A model generated the notes under the pieces. It was given only the letters and a program-made list of their open reading frames with translations, had not been told where the DNA came from and did not search any database. The position numbers and the translations under genes are program-made. From Gammaproteobacteria bacterium (lineage in GTDB: Bacteria > Pseudomonadota > Gammaproteobacteria > Pseudomonadales > Pseudohongiellaceae), in NCBI GenBank assembly GCA_029245395.1, contig JAQWPL010000029.1:1-64000 (forward strand): DNA of 64,000 nucleotides. Direction: 5' to 3'. Numbering within the stretch: position 1 is the first letter of the stretch; every line of letters begins with the position of its first letter. Shown here piece by piece: positions 15,509 to 24,040 of the stretch.

Positions 15509-16246
15509 ATGAGAACCAACCCTTTGCGCCCCATCTTGAATAGATTCGCTGTGCTGATTGCGCTCCTGGCTTGCCTGACAAGCACTTTGCTCACCGCTCA
15601 GGAAGACGATGATGATTTTTTCATCTTTGATGAAGAAGAGGAGTCATCCTCGAGTATCGCAGATCCTTTTGAAGGCATTAACCGCGCTTCTTTTGCCTTC
15701 AATGACAAAATCTACCGAGGCGTGAAACCCATTGCCAAAGGGCTAAGAGCTTTCCCCGAACCAGTACGCACTTCCGGCGCTAATTTTTTCGACAACCTAG
15801 GTACACCTGTTTCAGCTATCAATGCCTTGTTGCAGTTTGATCTGCCTAATACCGGCACGGAATTAGGTCGTTTCCTGATAAATACCACTATCGGATTGCT
15901 CGGTTTCTTTGATCCAGCCAGCGACTTGGGCCTGATCAGCGATACGGAGGACCTGGGCCAGACTTTCGGTAGATATGGTATTGGCCAGGGTTTCTATCTG
16001 GTCATCCCTTTCATGGGATCGAGCAGTTTACGGGATGCTCTGGGCAGTTTTGGCAATAACGCCATGAATCCACTGTATTGGGAATTGCACGACGATGCGG
16101 TATATCCAATTACTCTGGTGGATGCAGAAATTGCCCTGTCACTGGACCAGGATACCTATGAAGCCTTTTACGACGGTGCTCTGGACCCCTATATCTTCTT
16201 CCGCAGCGCCTATACCCAAAATCGCGCCGGCAGAGTAGAAGAATAG
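15509..16246 (+). CDS. mlaA: MlaA (VacJ) outer-membrane component of the Mla pathway
   Basis: The 245-residue product has a signal peptide with a possible lipobox (LLAC, Cys 22), as expected for this outer-membrane lipoprotein, then an acidic stretch (EDDDDFFIFDEEEE). The MlaA core follows: DPFEGINRASFAFNDKIYRG, FFDNLGTPVSAINALLQ, ELGRFLINTTIGLLGFFDPA and GQTFGRYGIGQGFYLVIPFM. MlaA removes misplaced phospholipids from the outer leaflet and passes them to MlaC. In E. coli it is encoded away from mlaFEDCB; here it lies inside the operon between mlaD and mlaC. Confidence 0.92.
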   Translation: MRTNPLRPILNRFAVLIALLACLTSTLLTAQEDDDDFFIFDEEEESSSSIADPFEGINRASFAFNDKIYRGVKPIAKGLRAFPEPVRTSGANFFDNLGTPVSAINALLQFDLPNTGTELGRFLINTTIGLLGFFDPASDLGLISDTEDLGQTFGRYGIGQGFYLVIPFMGSSSLRDALGSFGNNAMNPLYWELHDDAVYPITLVDAEIALSLDQDTYEAFYDGALDPYIFFRSAYTQNRAGRVEE

Positions 16247-16364
16247 CCACAGTTCACTAACTCTGGCGATTTTGAACAAGCCAAGCCTGTATTCATATTC
16301 CCTCTTGTAGCCTGACATTGACCGGGTATAATTTCCGGCCCGACCAGACAATAGAGAATAAATC

Positions 16365-16967
16365 ATGAGATTTCCCAGACTTGCTACACTCCTTATTCGC
16401 CTTGCAGCCTACATGCTGTTATCTCTGTCATTCCAGGCAAATGCCCAAAGCGGCTCGCCTATGGACACAGTACAGACCACGGTGAACGCCATCCTGGAAA
16501 TATTGCGCGACCCCAGCCTGACCGAGGAAACCGCACGTGATCAGATGCGAGTAGAAATCGGTAAAGCCTTTGATGCAAGGGCCATGTCCCAGAGTGTGCT
16601 GTCCACCAACTGGCGTCAGGCCAGTGAAACACAGCAGGGAGAATTCCAGGATTTATTCATGCAGACCCTGGAAAATACCTACATGGGCCGTCTGGAAGCC
16701 TATACCAACGAAACTGTGGAATTTCGCGATGAAGACATCAGCAATACCCGCTCTACAGTTGACACGGTTATTGTTACAGCCAATAACGACATCCCAATCA
16801 ATTACAAACTGCGTCAACGCAGTGACGGGTGGTTTGTCTACGACGTAGAAGTGGAAAATGTCAGCATGGTAAGTTCATACCGTGAGACATATCGCAGCGT
16901 CGTGCGCCGTGATGGCATGGATGGCCTGCTTAGCCAAATGCGCGAAAGAGCCTCAAGCCAGCCTTAA
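16365..16967 (+). CDS. mlaC: MlaC periplasmic phospholipid carrier
   Basis: The 200-residue protein has a Sec signal (cleavage near FQANA-QSG, about 28) and the Tol-Tol-Ttg2/MlaC domain: IGKAFDARAMSQSVLSTNWR, QEFQ-like AETQQGEFQDLFMQTLENTY and GWFVYDVEVENVSMVSSYR. MlaC ferries phospholipid between MlaA and MlaD. It closes the operon; the next gene is a coiled-coil protein after 160 bases containing a promoter-like TAGAAT near 17049. Confidence 0.92.
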   Translation: MRFPRLATLLIRLAAYMLLSLSFQANAQSGSPMDTVQTTVNAILEILRDPSLTEETARDQMRVEIGKAFDARAMSQSVLSTNWRQASETQQGEFQDLFMQTLENTYMGRLEAYTNETVEFRDEDISNTRSTVDTVIVTANNDIPINYKLRQRSDGWFVYDVEVENVSMVSSYRETYRSVVRRDGMDGLLSQMRERASSQP

Positions 16968-17126
16968 TCCCGGCATAATTCACTAAATATCCTTATTTAT
17001 CCTGCCCCTGCCTCCAACATGACTTGGCAGGCACGCAGCGGTGTGTGTTAGAATTCGCGCCCTGATTCAGCCGAATCAATGCATTTTTAACCATAATAAC
17101 AGCAGGCATAGCCCTACCCCATTACG

Positions 17127-17927
17127 ATGGCACAAGTATTAAGTCTCAAAGAACTTCGCTCCAGCAGCGCCCTCAAGGCCGAACTCCAAAAGCTAGAAGA
17201 AGACATTCGACAGCTCAATGATCAATTGGATCGGCAAAAATTGATGGAGCAAAAGCTCCGTGACGATAATCTCAATCAAAAGAAAGATTTCGATCATCTG
17301 GAAAAACAATTCGAACATTTCGCCGGCCTTGAAACAGAATACGAGGAATTGCAGCAGGCACTGCAAATGGAGCGACTCGAAAAACTGATTAATGTCGACA
17401 AAAAAGACAGCCAGGTAAATGTACAAGTCAGGAAAGCCAGGGACGATCTACTCAAAGTACAGGCCGAACTAAAGGAGCTTAAAACGCTCGACCCGCAACG
17501 CCTGAAACGCCAGGTCACCGATCTGAAAAAGAAAAACTATGATCAGGCCAAAGACAATAAAAACCTGAGCACAGCGCTGGTTACAGAACGCAAAGAAGTA
17601 AAAGAGCTGAGCACTGAAAAGGACAGACTAGAAACGGAATTGGAAGCGGCTGACAAGCAAACCAATTTTTTCTGGGAATCAGAAGATGGCAAGTGGGCTT
17701 TGTATGAAACTGGCCTGGTGCTTAAAGACGAAACACAGGATGAAGAGACACTCAATCGTATTCTTTGCCTGAACCGGGAAAATGGTGCCAGCATTGTCAG
17801 CGCCTCCCTGGGTGATGATGACAAGGCTGTCTGGGTGAGTGAAATGGACATCCCTGATGAGATCGCAATCGAAGCCGGTAAACGTTTAAAAATGATTGCC
17901 ACTGAAGATGAAGAGGACGACGACTAG
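17127..17927 (+). CDS. Cytoplasmic coiled-coil protein of unknown function
   Basis: The 266-residue protein has no signal or membrane segment. Residues 10-190 are a nearly continuous heptad coiled coil rich in Glu, Lys, Gln and Leu (LKAELQKLEEDIRQLNDQLD and similar). After it comes a compact C-terminal domain (about 198-255; NFFWESEDGKWALYETGL) and an acidic end (EDEEDDD). I do not recognise a family. The layout suggests an oligomeric scaffold with a small globular head. It stands alone between mlaC and the next exported protein and is not obviously linked to either. Confidence 0.7.
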   Translation: MAQVLSLKELRSSSALKAELQKLEEDIRQLNDQLDRQKLMEQKLRDDNLNQKKDFDHLEKQFEHFAGLETEYEELQQALQMERLEKLINVDKKDSQVNVQVRKARDDLLKVQAELKELKTLDPQRLKRQVTDLKKKNYDQAKDNKNLSTALVTERKEVKELSTEKDRLETELEAADKQTNFFWESEDGKWALYETGLVLKDETQDEETLNRILCLNRENGASIVSASLGDDDKAVWVSEMDIPDEIAIEAGKRLKMIATEDEEDDD

Positions 17928-18023
17928 CTCATTATTTTCCGTTTATTCTTTTCAGCCACTTTTCAGTCAGTAACAGGAAACACAAAGCAGGCTTTAAACA
18001 TCCTAATAAAACGGTAAAACGTT

Positions 18024-18557
18024 GTGCGTAAAACATCCAGTTCTATAGCCGCGATTATTACTTCGATTTTAGCTCCAATGCGTTTGTTAGTGGCCAGCGC
18101 CGTATTTAGTTTTACCTGTTCTGGTTTATTGGCGGCTCAGGAAGTCATCCTCAGCAACGGTCCTGATCCACTATCCCCCTATTCCAACGCCGACATCATG
18201 GCTGTAGGCAACACCACCATCATGGCATTGCGAAAAGTGGATACGGGAGAACCTGTATATACGTTTACCCTTCAAAACGAAAACCTGGTGCAGGTATTGA
18301 GAGTACTTGCCAGCTCCCTGCAACCTCCGGGTGAAATTACTGCTTCGCCACTGAGTCCCGGTAATGATTCGAATGAAAATACCGCACCGCCTGCAAAGCC
18401 CATGCTCAATATCCAGGATGGAGCAGCTTACGTTCAGAAAATCTCCTTCAGCGCGAGCGAAGCAGACATCAATGAGGCATTGGATCAGGCCTCCATGGCG
18501 TCAAACTGTAATATCTATATCGAAGGACTGATTATTACGGTTGATCGTTGCGAATAA
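18024..18557 (+). CDS. Exported protein of unknown function
   Basis: The longest frame starts at GTG 18024 (177 residues). The in-frame ATG at 18078 would give a cleaner signal peptide (MRLLVASAVFSFTCSGLLAA) and may be the true start; neither has a good ribosome-binding site. The mature part has a Pro/Ser-rich linker (about 105-130) between two small segments, the first with VYTFTLQNENLVQVLRVLAS. The second contains ISFSASEADINEALDQASMA and a Cys pair near the end (SNCNIYIEG, DRCE), which could form a disulphide. The paired short segments recall secretin N-domain folds, but I would not assign one. Confidence 0.55.
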   Translation: MRKTSSSIAAIITSILAPMRLLVASAVFSFTCSGLLAAQEVILSNGPDPLSPYSNADIMAVGNTTIMALRKVDTGEPVYTFTLQNENLVQVLRVLASSLQPPGEITASPLSPGNDSNENTAPPAKPMLNIQDGAAYVQKISFSASEADINEALDQASMASNCNIYIEGLIITVDRCE

Positions 18558-18673
18558 TTACCCAAATCAAACTAACCCACCCTCACACTGTTCCCTATTT
18601 TATTTCCACTTTGCACTGATGAAAATTTAAATAGGGTATGATCTTTTCCACAAACTTCACGTATTAAATACTT

Positions 18674-19966
18674 ATGAAAGTTGAATTAATCTGCACAGGC
18701 GAAGAAGTCCTTTCTGGACAAATTATTGATTCCAATGCCGCGTGGTTTGCCAATACTCTGATGAATGAGGGTCTTGAGTTGCAACGCAAAACTACGGTCG
18801 GTGATCGCATGGAAGACCTTATAAGTATCTTCCGTGAAAGAAGTCAGCAGGCAGATGTTATTTTGGTGAACGGTGGTCTTGGTCCGACAAGCGATGATTT
18901 GTCTGCGCAGGCCGCTGCAAAAGCAATGGGCGTAGAACTGGTAGAAGATGCTGGCTGGCGCGAGCATCTGGAAAGCTGGTATGTGAAACGCGGCAGAAAA
19001 ATGCCGGAAAGCAATTACAAGCAATGCCTGTTGCCAAAAGAGGCGGTGCTGGTGGATAACCCTGTCGGTTCCGCCCCGGGATTTCGCATAAAGCTGAATC
19101 AGGCCTGGCTGTTTTTCACTCCAGGCGTACCGTCAGAATTCAAGCGTATGGTAGAAGAGCAATTTCTACCGTTTATCAACGAGAGCTTCGGACAGACTGA
19201 ACCGACCCGTTTGCAGAAACTGGTGACCATCGGTTACGGAGAATCCACCATTGCCGACCAGCTTAATAAACTATCAATCCCGGAAGGTATTACACTGGGC
19301 TATCGCCCCTCTGCACCCCATGTAGAAATCAAAGTTTTTGCCCGTGGTGACAACGCTATTGCTGCGATGCCTGCCTATGTCGAGCAAGTTAAAAGCATCC
19401 TTGGTACTGCGCTTGTCACCGATAGCTTCCCTTCCATTGCTGAAGCTGTACACACACTGTTGCAGGCTTCTGGCAAGACATTAAGTATTGCCGAATCCTG
19501 CACGGGCGGCATGCTAACCAGTCAACTAGTGGAATTTCCTGGCTCTTCGGATTACCTGCTACAGGGTCTGGTCACTTACGCCAATGACGCCAAGGAAAAA
19601 ATCCTTGGTGTTAGTCATGCCACTCTTGAAGAGCATGGTGCTGTATCCCTGGAGACAGCCATTGAAATGGCTACAGGGGCCCGCGCGTCACTTGATAGCG
19701 ACTTTGCGTTATCCACTACAGGTATTGCGGGACCCGACGGCGGCACCGAGGAAAAACCGGTGGGGCTAGTGCTTATTGCCCTGTGTGACCGCACTACCTG
19801 CTGGGTTCAGGCCATCAAGCTTGCCAACCGCAATCGCTCTTTGGTGCGTGTCATGAGTTGTGCGGTGGCGCTGGACATGCTGCGCCGGCGCCTGCTGGAT
19901 GAAACACCCATTGTCGATTACCCCTTTATCCCTCGCATGGAAGACCAGATCATTACGCTTGATTAG
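18674..19966 (+). CDS. cinA: CinA-family protein with NMN amidohydrolase (PncC) domain
   Basis: At 430 residues this is the full two-domain form. The N-terminal half is a molybdopterin-binding-like/COG1058 domain ([31 protein letters not shown] near 73, [13 protein letters not shown] near 152). The C-terminal part is the PncC domain ([20 protein letters not shown] near 272, [19 protein letters not shown] near 353). The family recycles pyridine nucleotides through ADP-ribose pyrophosphatase and NMN deamidase activities. It stands alone here; recA, its frequent neighbour, is not in the window. Confidence 0.92.
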   Translation: MKVELICTGEEVLSGQIIDSNAAWFANTLMNEGLELQRKTTVGDRMEDLISIFRERSQQADVILVNGGLGPTSDDLSAQAAAKAMGVELVEDAGWREHLESWYVKRGRKMPESNYKQCLLPKEAVLVDNPVGSAPGFRIKLNQAWLFFTPGVPSEFKRMVEEQFLPFINESFGQTEPTRLQKLVTIGYGESTIADQLNKLSIPEGITLGYRPSAPHVEIKVFARGDNAIAAMPAYVEQVKSILGTALVTDSFPSIAEAVHTLLQASGKTLSIAESCTGGMLTSQLVEFPGSSDYLLQGLVTYANDAKEKILGVSHATLEEHGAVSLETAIEMATGARASLDSDFALSTTGIAGPDGGTEEKPVGLVLIALCDRTTCWVQAIKLANRNRSLVRVMSCAVALDMLRRRLLDETPIVDYPFIPRMEDQIITLD

Positions 19967-20016
19967 TCAGCGCACACCGTCGGGAGTAAAATAAACGGCT
20001 TTACCTGACACCATAA

Positions 20017-22011
20017 CTGAAACCGGGAAAACGTATCAAACAGCACCTGTCCATCCGCTGGAAACTCATCCTTTCCATCGTTCTACCACTGATCATCATT
20101 ACGGCTGTAGTGATGGGCTTTACCCTGTCTCGTATTTTCGACTATGCCACCATAAACCTGCAGGAACAGGAAATGTCCGAGATGACTCTCTATGCCCAGG
20201 GCATTGCCGCCCAGTTCGACGGGTTGGCACAGATAGCCTCAACCTCTGCGAACAGCTTGGCCCAGGCTGAAGAGGTTAGCGACACAGAATTGTATGGACT
20301 GCTGTTCAGCAGCGTAGGAGACAACCCTCTGGTCTATGGTGCTGCCATTGCCTTTGCGCCCTTCGCTCTCAACGAAGATCAACGCCTGTTCGCTCCCTAT
20401 GTGTACGGCGAGGAAAACAACCTCGAAGCCATCGATATCGGCGCGGATTCTTACGATTACACTAACGGCGACTGGGAATGGTATTCCGCCGTGGAGAGTA
20501 GCGGTCAGCCGCAATGGACAGAACCCTATTTCGATGAAGGGGCCGGCAATGTATTGATGACCACCTACTCGGCGCCCTTTTACCGGGATGGAATCTTTGC
20601 CGGGGTTGCCACGGTGGATGTACGCCTGGACAAATTGCACGAAGAAGCCGCTTTGCAATTCACCGACGAGAATTTCATGTTGGTCAGTGAAGCCGGGCGG
20701 TTTATTTCCCATTACAACCCTGAAATGGTCATGAATGCCTCACTTCAGGACCAGGCCGCCATGCAAAACAACCCGTCCTACGAACAGGCCGTGGGTAATA
20801 TCCTGTCAGGTCGCAGCGGCATGGCCACGGTTACAGATTTTTTCCTGAACGGGCAAGTAGTTGGTGGCGAAACCTGGATATTCTATACCCCGGTGGAATC
20901 CACAGGCTGGACCTTGTCATCCACCCTCCCCCGCACTGCAGTGACCGCTGAACTTTGGTCGCTAATATCAATTGCCATCTATGGTCTGGCACTAATGACC
21001 GCGCTCGTCATCGCACTGACATTGTACGTTAGCTCGCGCCTGACCCGACCCATCAAAACTCTCTCTGTTGCTGTGTCTGAAATTGCGCGCGGCAAACTGG
21101 ACACCAAGATTGAAAAAATCCATTCGATGGATGAACTGGGTCTGTTGTCGATCGGCTTCAACCTCATGCTCAAGAACCTGAAAAAACAGATGGAAATCCA
21201 GAGTCAGCAATCCGCCGACCGTCAGATGGTAGAGCGTGAAATGCAGATGGCGCGGCAAACCCAGCAGGCGTTACTACCAAGCACCTTTCCCCCCTTTCCT
21301 GAAAGGCGGGAATTTGAACTGCATGCGGTAAGCAAGGCCGCGCGCCATGTGGCCGGCGACTTTTTCGATTTCTTTCTGATCAATCCAAAGCAGTTAGTGT
21401 TTGTCATTGCCGATGTCAGTGGCAAGGGCATGGCGGCGGCCCTGGTCATGGCCGTGACCCGCACCATCGTGCGCAACCTCGCGCAAAGCGGCAAGACACC
21501 GGCAGCCATTCTGACCGAGACCAATGAACTGTTGCGGGAGAGCCACAACGGCGCGGCCTTTGTCACCATCTTCCTGGGGATCTACAACACCAACAACGGC
21601 CGCATCATCTACGCCAATGGCGGCCATTCCTCTTGTCTGATGATTAACAAGCAGGGAATAATCACCCCCATGGGCGCCGCCACCGGCACTATTGTCGGCA
21701 TGCTGGAAAACCAGGAATACACCAATGCTGAAATGCGCCTGCATCCGGGAGAAAGCCTGGTGTTGTATACAGACGGGCTGTCGGAGGCGCGTTCTCCCAG
21801 CGGGGAGTTCTACGGTGAAGGCCGGATTCGCTCTTTTCTGAATGGCCGCAATGGCCACACCACGGAGAGGCTGTGCAATGACCTGGAAAAGGAAGCGTGC
21901 GGGTTTCAGGAAATGAACCTGACGGATGACCTCACCATACTGGCAATCAGGCGCATAGGGTCAAGGATGACGCGGATGCTGGAAGATTTGATTAAAGGGA
22001 AAAGCACCTAA
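20017..22011 (+). CDS. Membrane-bound dCache-HAMP-PP2C serine phosphatase, apparent non-ATG start
   Basis: The first conventional starts are GTG 20110 and ATG 20113, but the same frame stays open back to the stop at 20014. It encodes KRIKQHLSIRWKLILSIVLP and a complete first membrane helix; CTG 20017 is the first codon, so I extend the gene there (664 residues). A dCache-like periplasmic sensor lies between helices (about 70-315; WTEPYFDEGAGNVLMTTYSA). The second helix follows (about 318-342), then a HAMP domain (SRLTRPIKTLSVAVSEIARG) and a SpoIIE-type phosphatase with AGDFFDFF, ADVSGKGMAAAL, YTDGLSEA and TDDLTIL. The true start is uncertain; without the extension the first helix would be missing. 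It could feed the RsbW/STAS system 7 kb upstream. Confidence 0.8.
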   Translation: MKPGKRIKQHLSIRWKLILSIVLPLIIITAVVMGFTLSRIFDYATINLQEQEMSEMTLYAQGIAAQFDGLAQIASTSANSLAQAEEVSDTELYGLLFSSVGDNPLVYGAAIAFAPFALNEDQRLFAPYVYGEENNLEAIDIGADSYDYTNGDWEWYSAVESSGQPQWTEPYFDEGAGNVLMTTYSAPFYRDGIFAGVATVDVRLDKLHEEAALQFTDENFMLVSEAGRFISHYNPEMVMNASLQDQAAMQNNPSYEQAVGNILSGRSGMATVTDFFLNGQVVGGETWIFYTPVESTGWTLSSTLPRTAVTAELWSLISIAIYGLALMTALVIALTLYVSSRLTRPIKTLSVAVSEIARGKLDTKIEKIHSMDELGLLSIGFNLMLKNLKKQMEIQSQQSADRQMVEREMQMARQTQQALLPSTFPPFPERREFELHAVSKAARHVAGDFFDFFLINPKQLVFVIADVSGKGMAAALVMAVTRTIVRNLAQSGKTPAAILTETNELLRESHNGAAFVTIFLGIYNTNNGRIIYANGGHSSCLMINKQGIITPMGAATGTIVGMLENQEYTNAEMRLHPGESLVLYTDGLSEARSPSGEFYGEGRIRSFLNGRNGHTTERLCNDLEKEACGFQEMNLTDDLTILAIRRIGSRMTRMLEDLIKGKST

Positions 22012-22226
22012 AACAAGTGACTGACCGAGGTTATTCGGTAGCCGATGTCGCACAGCCACTCGGCACCACCACCCACAGCCTGTATGCCTGGCGAGATGTA
22101 CAAATCTCAATTCAGAAGAACAGACAAAATACTACTCAAGCAAAGAAAGTCAGAGTCAGTCAAAGCACGATCAATACAAATAACTCAGCATTGAATAGAG
22201 TCTTCAATGAAGCAATGCTGCATTAG
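22008..22226 (+). pseudogene. Mosaic fragment: IS3-type OrfA start fused to an integrase piece
   Basis: Directly at the phosphatase stop the frame reads KQVTDRGYSVADVAQPLGTT and THSLYAW, the helix-turn-helix start of IS3-family OrfA. After about 28 codons similarity ends. The tail VSQSTINTNNSALNRVFNEA instead resembles the SAM-like core-binding domain of a tyrosine recombinase, then TAG. Two unrelated mobile-element pieces are thus joined in one short open frame, which is unlikely to be functional. Confidence 0.5.
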
Positions 22227-22296
22227 TGGATCACTATTAACAGCCAGATAGAAAGACTTAAAAGCCAATAGGATAATTTAAATATTTTAAGACCAG

Positions 22297-22530
22297 TTAA
22301 GCAGATCTTTTATTTAAAATACTAAAAATTATTATAGTGGCAATAATTACTCCCAAGCCTTCTGAGCCTAATATCTGAACAACATTCTGAACATTAGTAA
22401 GAATGCCCCCAAAAAAAGGTATATCTTCGCCAAATAAACTAGATGTCAGTACTGAAACCGCCAATATCAGGAATAGACACTTAGCTATTTCCCAAAAGAG
22501 GTGATTTATTTTATTAATATAATTTAACAT
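22297..22530 (-). CDS. Small hydrophobic protein, paralogue of the neighbouring 73-aa protein
   Basis: The 77-residue product starts at ATG 22530 after GGAGTTCCC. It has two membrane helices (about 13-32 and 52-70) flanking the loop LFGEDIPFFGGILTNVQNVV. The loop matches VFGGNVPFVGGVLDNLLGLV of the upstream gene residue by residue at the key Gly/Pro positions, and both continue LG(S/D)xGL. I recognise no named family. The two genes lie in tandem on the same strand, 76 bases apart with a hairpin between. They sit in a scarred integration site; a small channel- or holin-like role is conceivable but unsupported. Confidence 0.6.
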   Translation of the reverse strand: MLNYINKINHLFWEIAKCLFLILAVSVLTSSLFGEDIPFFGGILTNVQNVVQILGSEGLGVIIATIIIFSILNKRSA

Positions 22531-22559
22531 GGGAACTCCATGGTAACATTGAAGTGTAT

Positions 22560-22586
22560 AAGGGGTGCCAGGATAGGCAACCCCTT
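22560..22586 (-). terminator. Hairpin between the two small hydrophobic genes
   Basis: On the minus strand AAGGGGTTGCC-TATCCT-GGCACCCCTT forms a strong stem with one bulged base. No U-run follows directly, so it may be an attenuator or mRNA-stabilising hairpin rather than a full terminator. Confidence 0.5.
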
Positions 22587-22606
22587 ACATAGTAATGAAA
22601 TTGTTA

Positions 22607-22828
22607 CTAGCTTTTATACATATCAAGCAGTACTGCAAGAACAATTAGACCTACCAAGCCTGCATCACCCAGGGACATAACTAAACCTAACAGGTTATCT
22701 AGTACCCCGCCTACAAATGGGACATTCCCCCCAAAAACAACCCCGGCCACAACGCCAAGTGCCACCAGTGAAATTAATATGGTGGTTAAAGAGCCGATAA
22801 TATCTTTCAAAATACCTAAAGCATTCAT
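22607..22828 (-). CDS. Small hydrophobic protein of unknown family
   Basis: The 73-residue product starts at ATG 22828, preceded by GAGGTG at seven bases. Two hydrophobic stretches (about 9-32 and 47-68) flank VFGGNVPFVGGVLDNLLG. It is almost free of charge apart from single Lys/Asp residues at each end, which fits a membrane peptide with both ends on the same side. Its paralogue follows after a hairpin. A TATAAT on the minus strand at 22862-22867 would start transcription about 27 bases upstream of the ATG. The function is unknown. Confidence 0.6.
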   Translation of the reverse strand: MNALGILKDIIGSLTTILISLVALGVVAGVVFGGNVPFVGGVLDNLLGLVMSLGDAGLVGLIVLAVLLDMYKS

Positions 22829-22861
22829 CTTTTACACCTCGTTGTTATATTATTATGATTT

Positions 22862-22867
22862 ATTATA
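22862..22867 (-). promoter_or_regulatory. -10 box upstream of the small hydrophobic gene pair
   Basis: The minus strand reads ACTGTATAATAAATC, with a consensus TATAAT. No consensus -35 lies 16-18 bases upstream. The short distance to the gene supports it as the promoter. Confidence 0.35.
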
Positions 22868-22940
22868 CAGTGTCCGATACAGCTAGACCCTCCCATACTA
22901 GCAACACTTAGGAGAAAACTTCAAATAAATAACAGTATTT

Positions 22941-23726
22941 TTACGAATTCTCACAAGTTCTGCAATTTCGAGTGCATAGCGGCAGGTTAGAAATAAATAG
23001 CTGCTGAAAATTCGATAAGGCTTGAGCTAGAAGTGTTGCTGTCTTCATCCCTCCTTTCTCAAGCTGCGACTTAATTAACTTACGAACATCTGCTCGTGAA
23101 TACTCACCAGGACACTTATCTGGTAAAAACTCCAGCAAGAACGTGATAGCTCGCTCTGCAGCATCTGTGAATTTCTTATCATTCTCCCTGTGCTTTAGAT
23201 GCACATAGCTATTCGGATATGCAGAAGCAAGTGGTCTGTACCTACCACGTAATATTTCCAGTGCTGTTGCCTCAATAACATCAAGGTGTGCTGATGGATC
23301 ACCTTCCTTATACCAAACACGTTCAAACTCTTCCTTGGATAGCTTGTCACTCAACTTATCTTCAAGATGATCTAAAAACGCGCCTTCCAGTGCTGTTCTC
23401 GCTCCATCATCCATATCAATTTCAGGTGCAATATCATGCTCATAAAGCAGTTGAATCGCTTTCTGGTGAAGTGATGAAGACCTACGCTTAGGTAAGCCTC
23501 GCCTGAGCCTGTCGAATTCCTTTTCAAACCGATCATTCAGTTTAAGACACGAGCGTGCAGCCTGAGTCTTATCTCTGGTCTTTAGTGATAGCAGGAGGGT
23601 TGGCTGAGAATAATGCTTGCGCAAGTCTGCCGGAACCAGGCGTCTGTAATACCAAGTGTGACGACCTTTAGGCTTATGTAGGTAGTGGGCAGTCAATGAA
23701 AAAAGCCCTAATCCAATCTTTGTCAT
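22941..23726 (-). pseudogene. Truncated phage-type integrase (DUF6538-like N-terminus), no catalytic domain
   Basis: This 261-residue frame opens with HYLHKPKGRHTWYYRRLVPA and SLKTRDKTQAARSCLKLNDR, the DUF6538-type N-terminal region of a group of tyrosine recombinases. A helical core-binding-like region follows. It stops near residue 261, where the catalytic domain with its Arg, His-x-x-Arg and Tyr should begin, so it cannot recombine DNA on its own. It lies about 100 bases from the 3' end of tRNA-Arg, the usual place for an island integrase. The island itself has shrunk to the two small hydrophobic genes and mobile debris. Confidence 0.65.
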
Positions 23727-23823
23727 AAGTGTATCTCTTTTTAGCTATGTATACGATTATGTATACGTTTAGAGAGATACCCACATGCAACCCATTGATT
23801 GTATTAGGACTTTTTAATTAGTA

Positions 23824-23900
23824 TGGCACGCCCGGAGAGATTCGAACTCCCGACCAACTGGTTCGAAGCCAGTTACTCTATCCAGCTGAGCTACGGGCGC
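23824..23900 (-). tRNA. tRNA-Arg (anticodon UCG)
   Basis: The minus strand from 23900 gives a 77-base cloverleaf: acceptor GCGCCCG, D-arm AGCTCAGCTGGATAGAG, anticodon arm ACTGG-CTTCGAA-CCAGT, T-arm GGGAGTTCGAATCTC, and an encoded CCA at 23826-23824. The loop CTTCGAA places TCG at 34-36, reading CGA/CGG codons. The first acceptor pair is G-U because the 3' strand reads CGGGCGT. Confidence 0.95.
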
Positions 23901-23912
23901 ATTTTAAAAAAT

Positions 23913-23926
23913 GAGCTACGCGCGCA
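23913..23926. repeat. Partial duplicate of the tRNA-Arg 5' end
   Basis: GAGCTACGCGCGCAT matches GAGCTACGGGCGCAT at the tRNA 5' end (23888-23902) with one mismatch, 25 bases away. It looks like a scar of recombination or replication slippage at the tRNA locus. Confidence 0.6.
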
Positions 23927-24040
23927 TCATATTCTAAATCAGTGTTTAGCTCTAGGGTTGCCTCCCAAAACCGGCTAGATATACCCTCCCTGTTCCCGTA
24001 GAATCCCGCCTTCTCCCGAATACTGCTTCTATCTATAACA

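Noticed and set aside
22008-23926. Intact prophage or integrative element
   Set aside because: The region is only 1.9 kb, the integrase lacks its catalytic domain, and no structural, replication or transfer gene is present.
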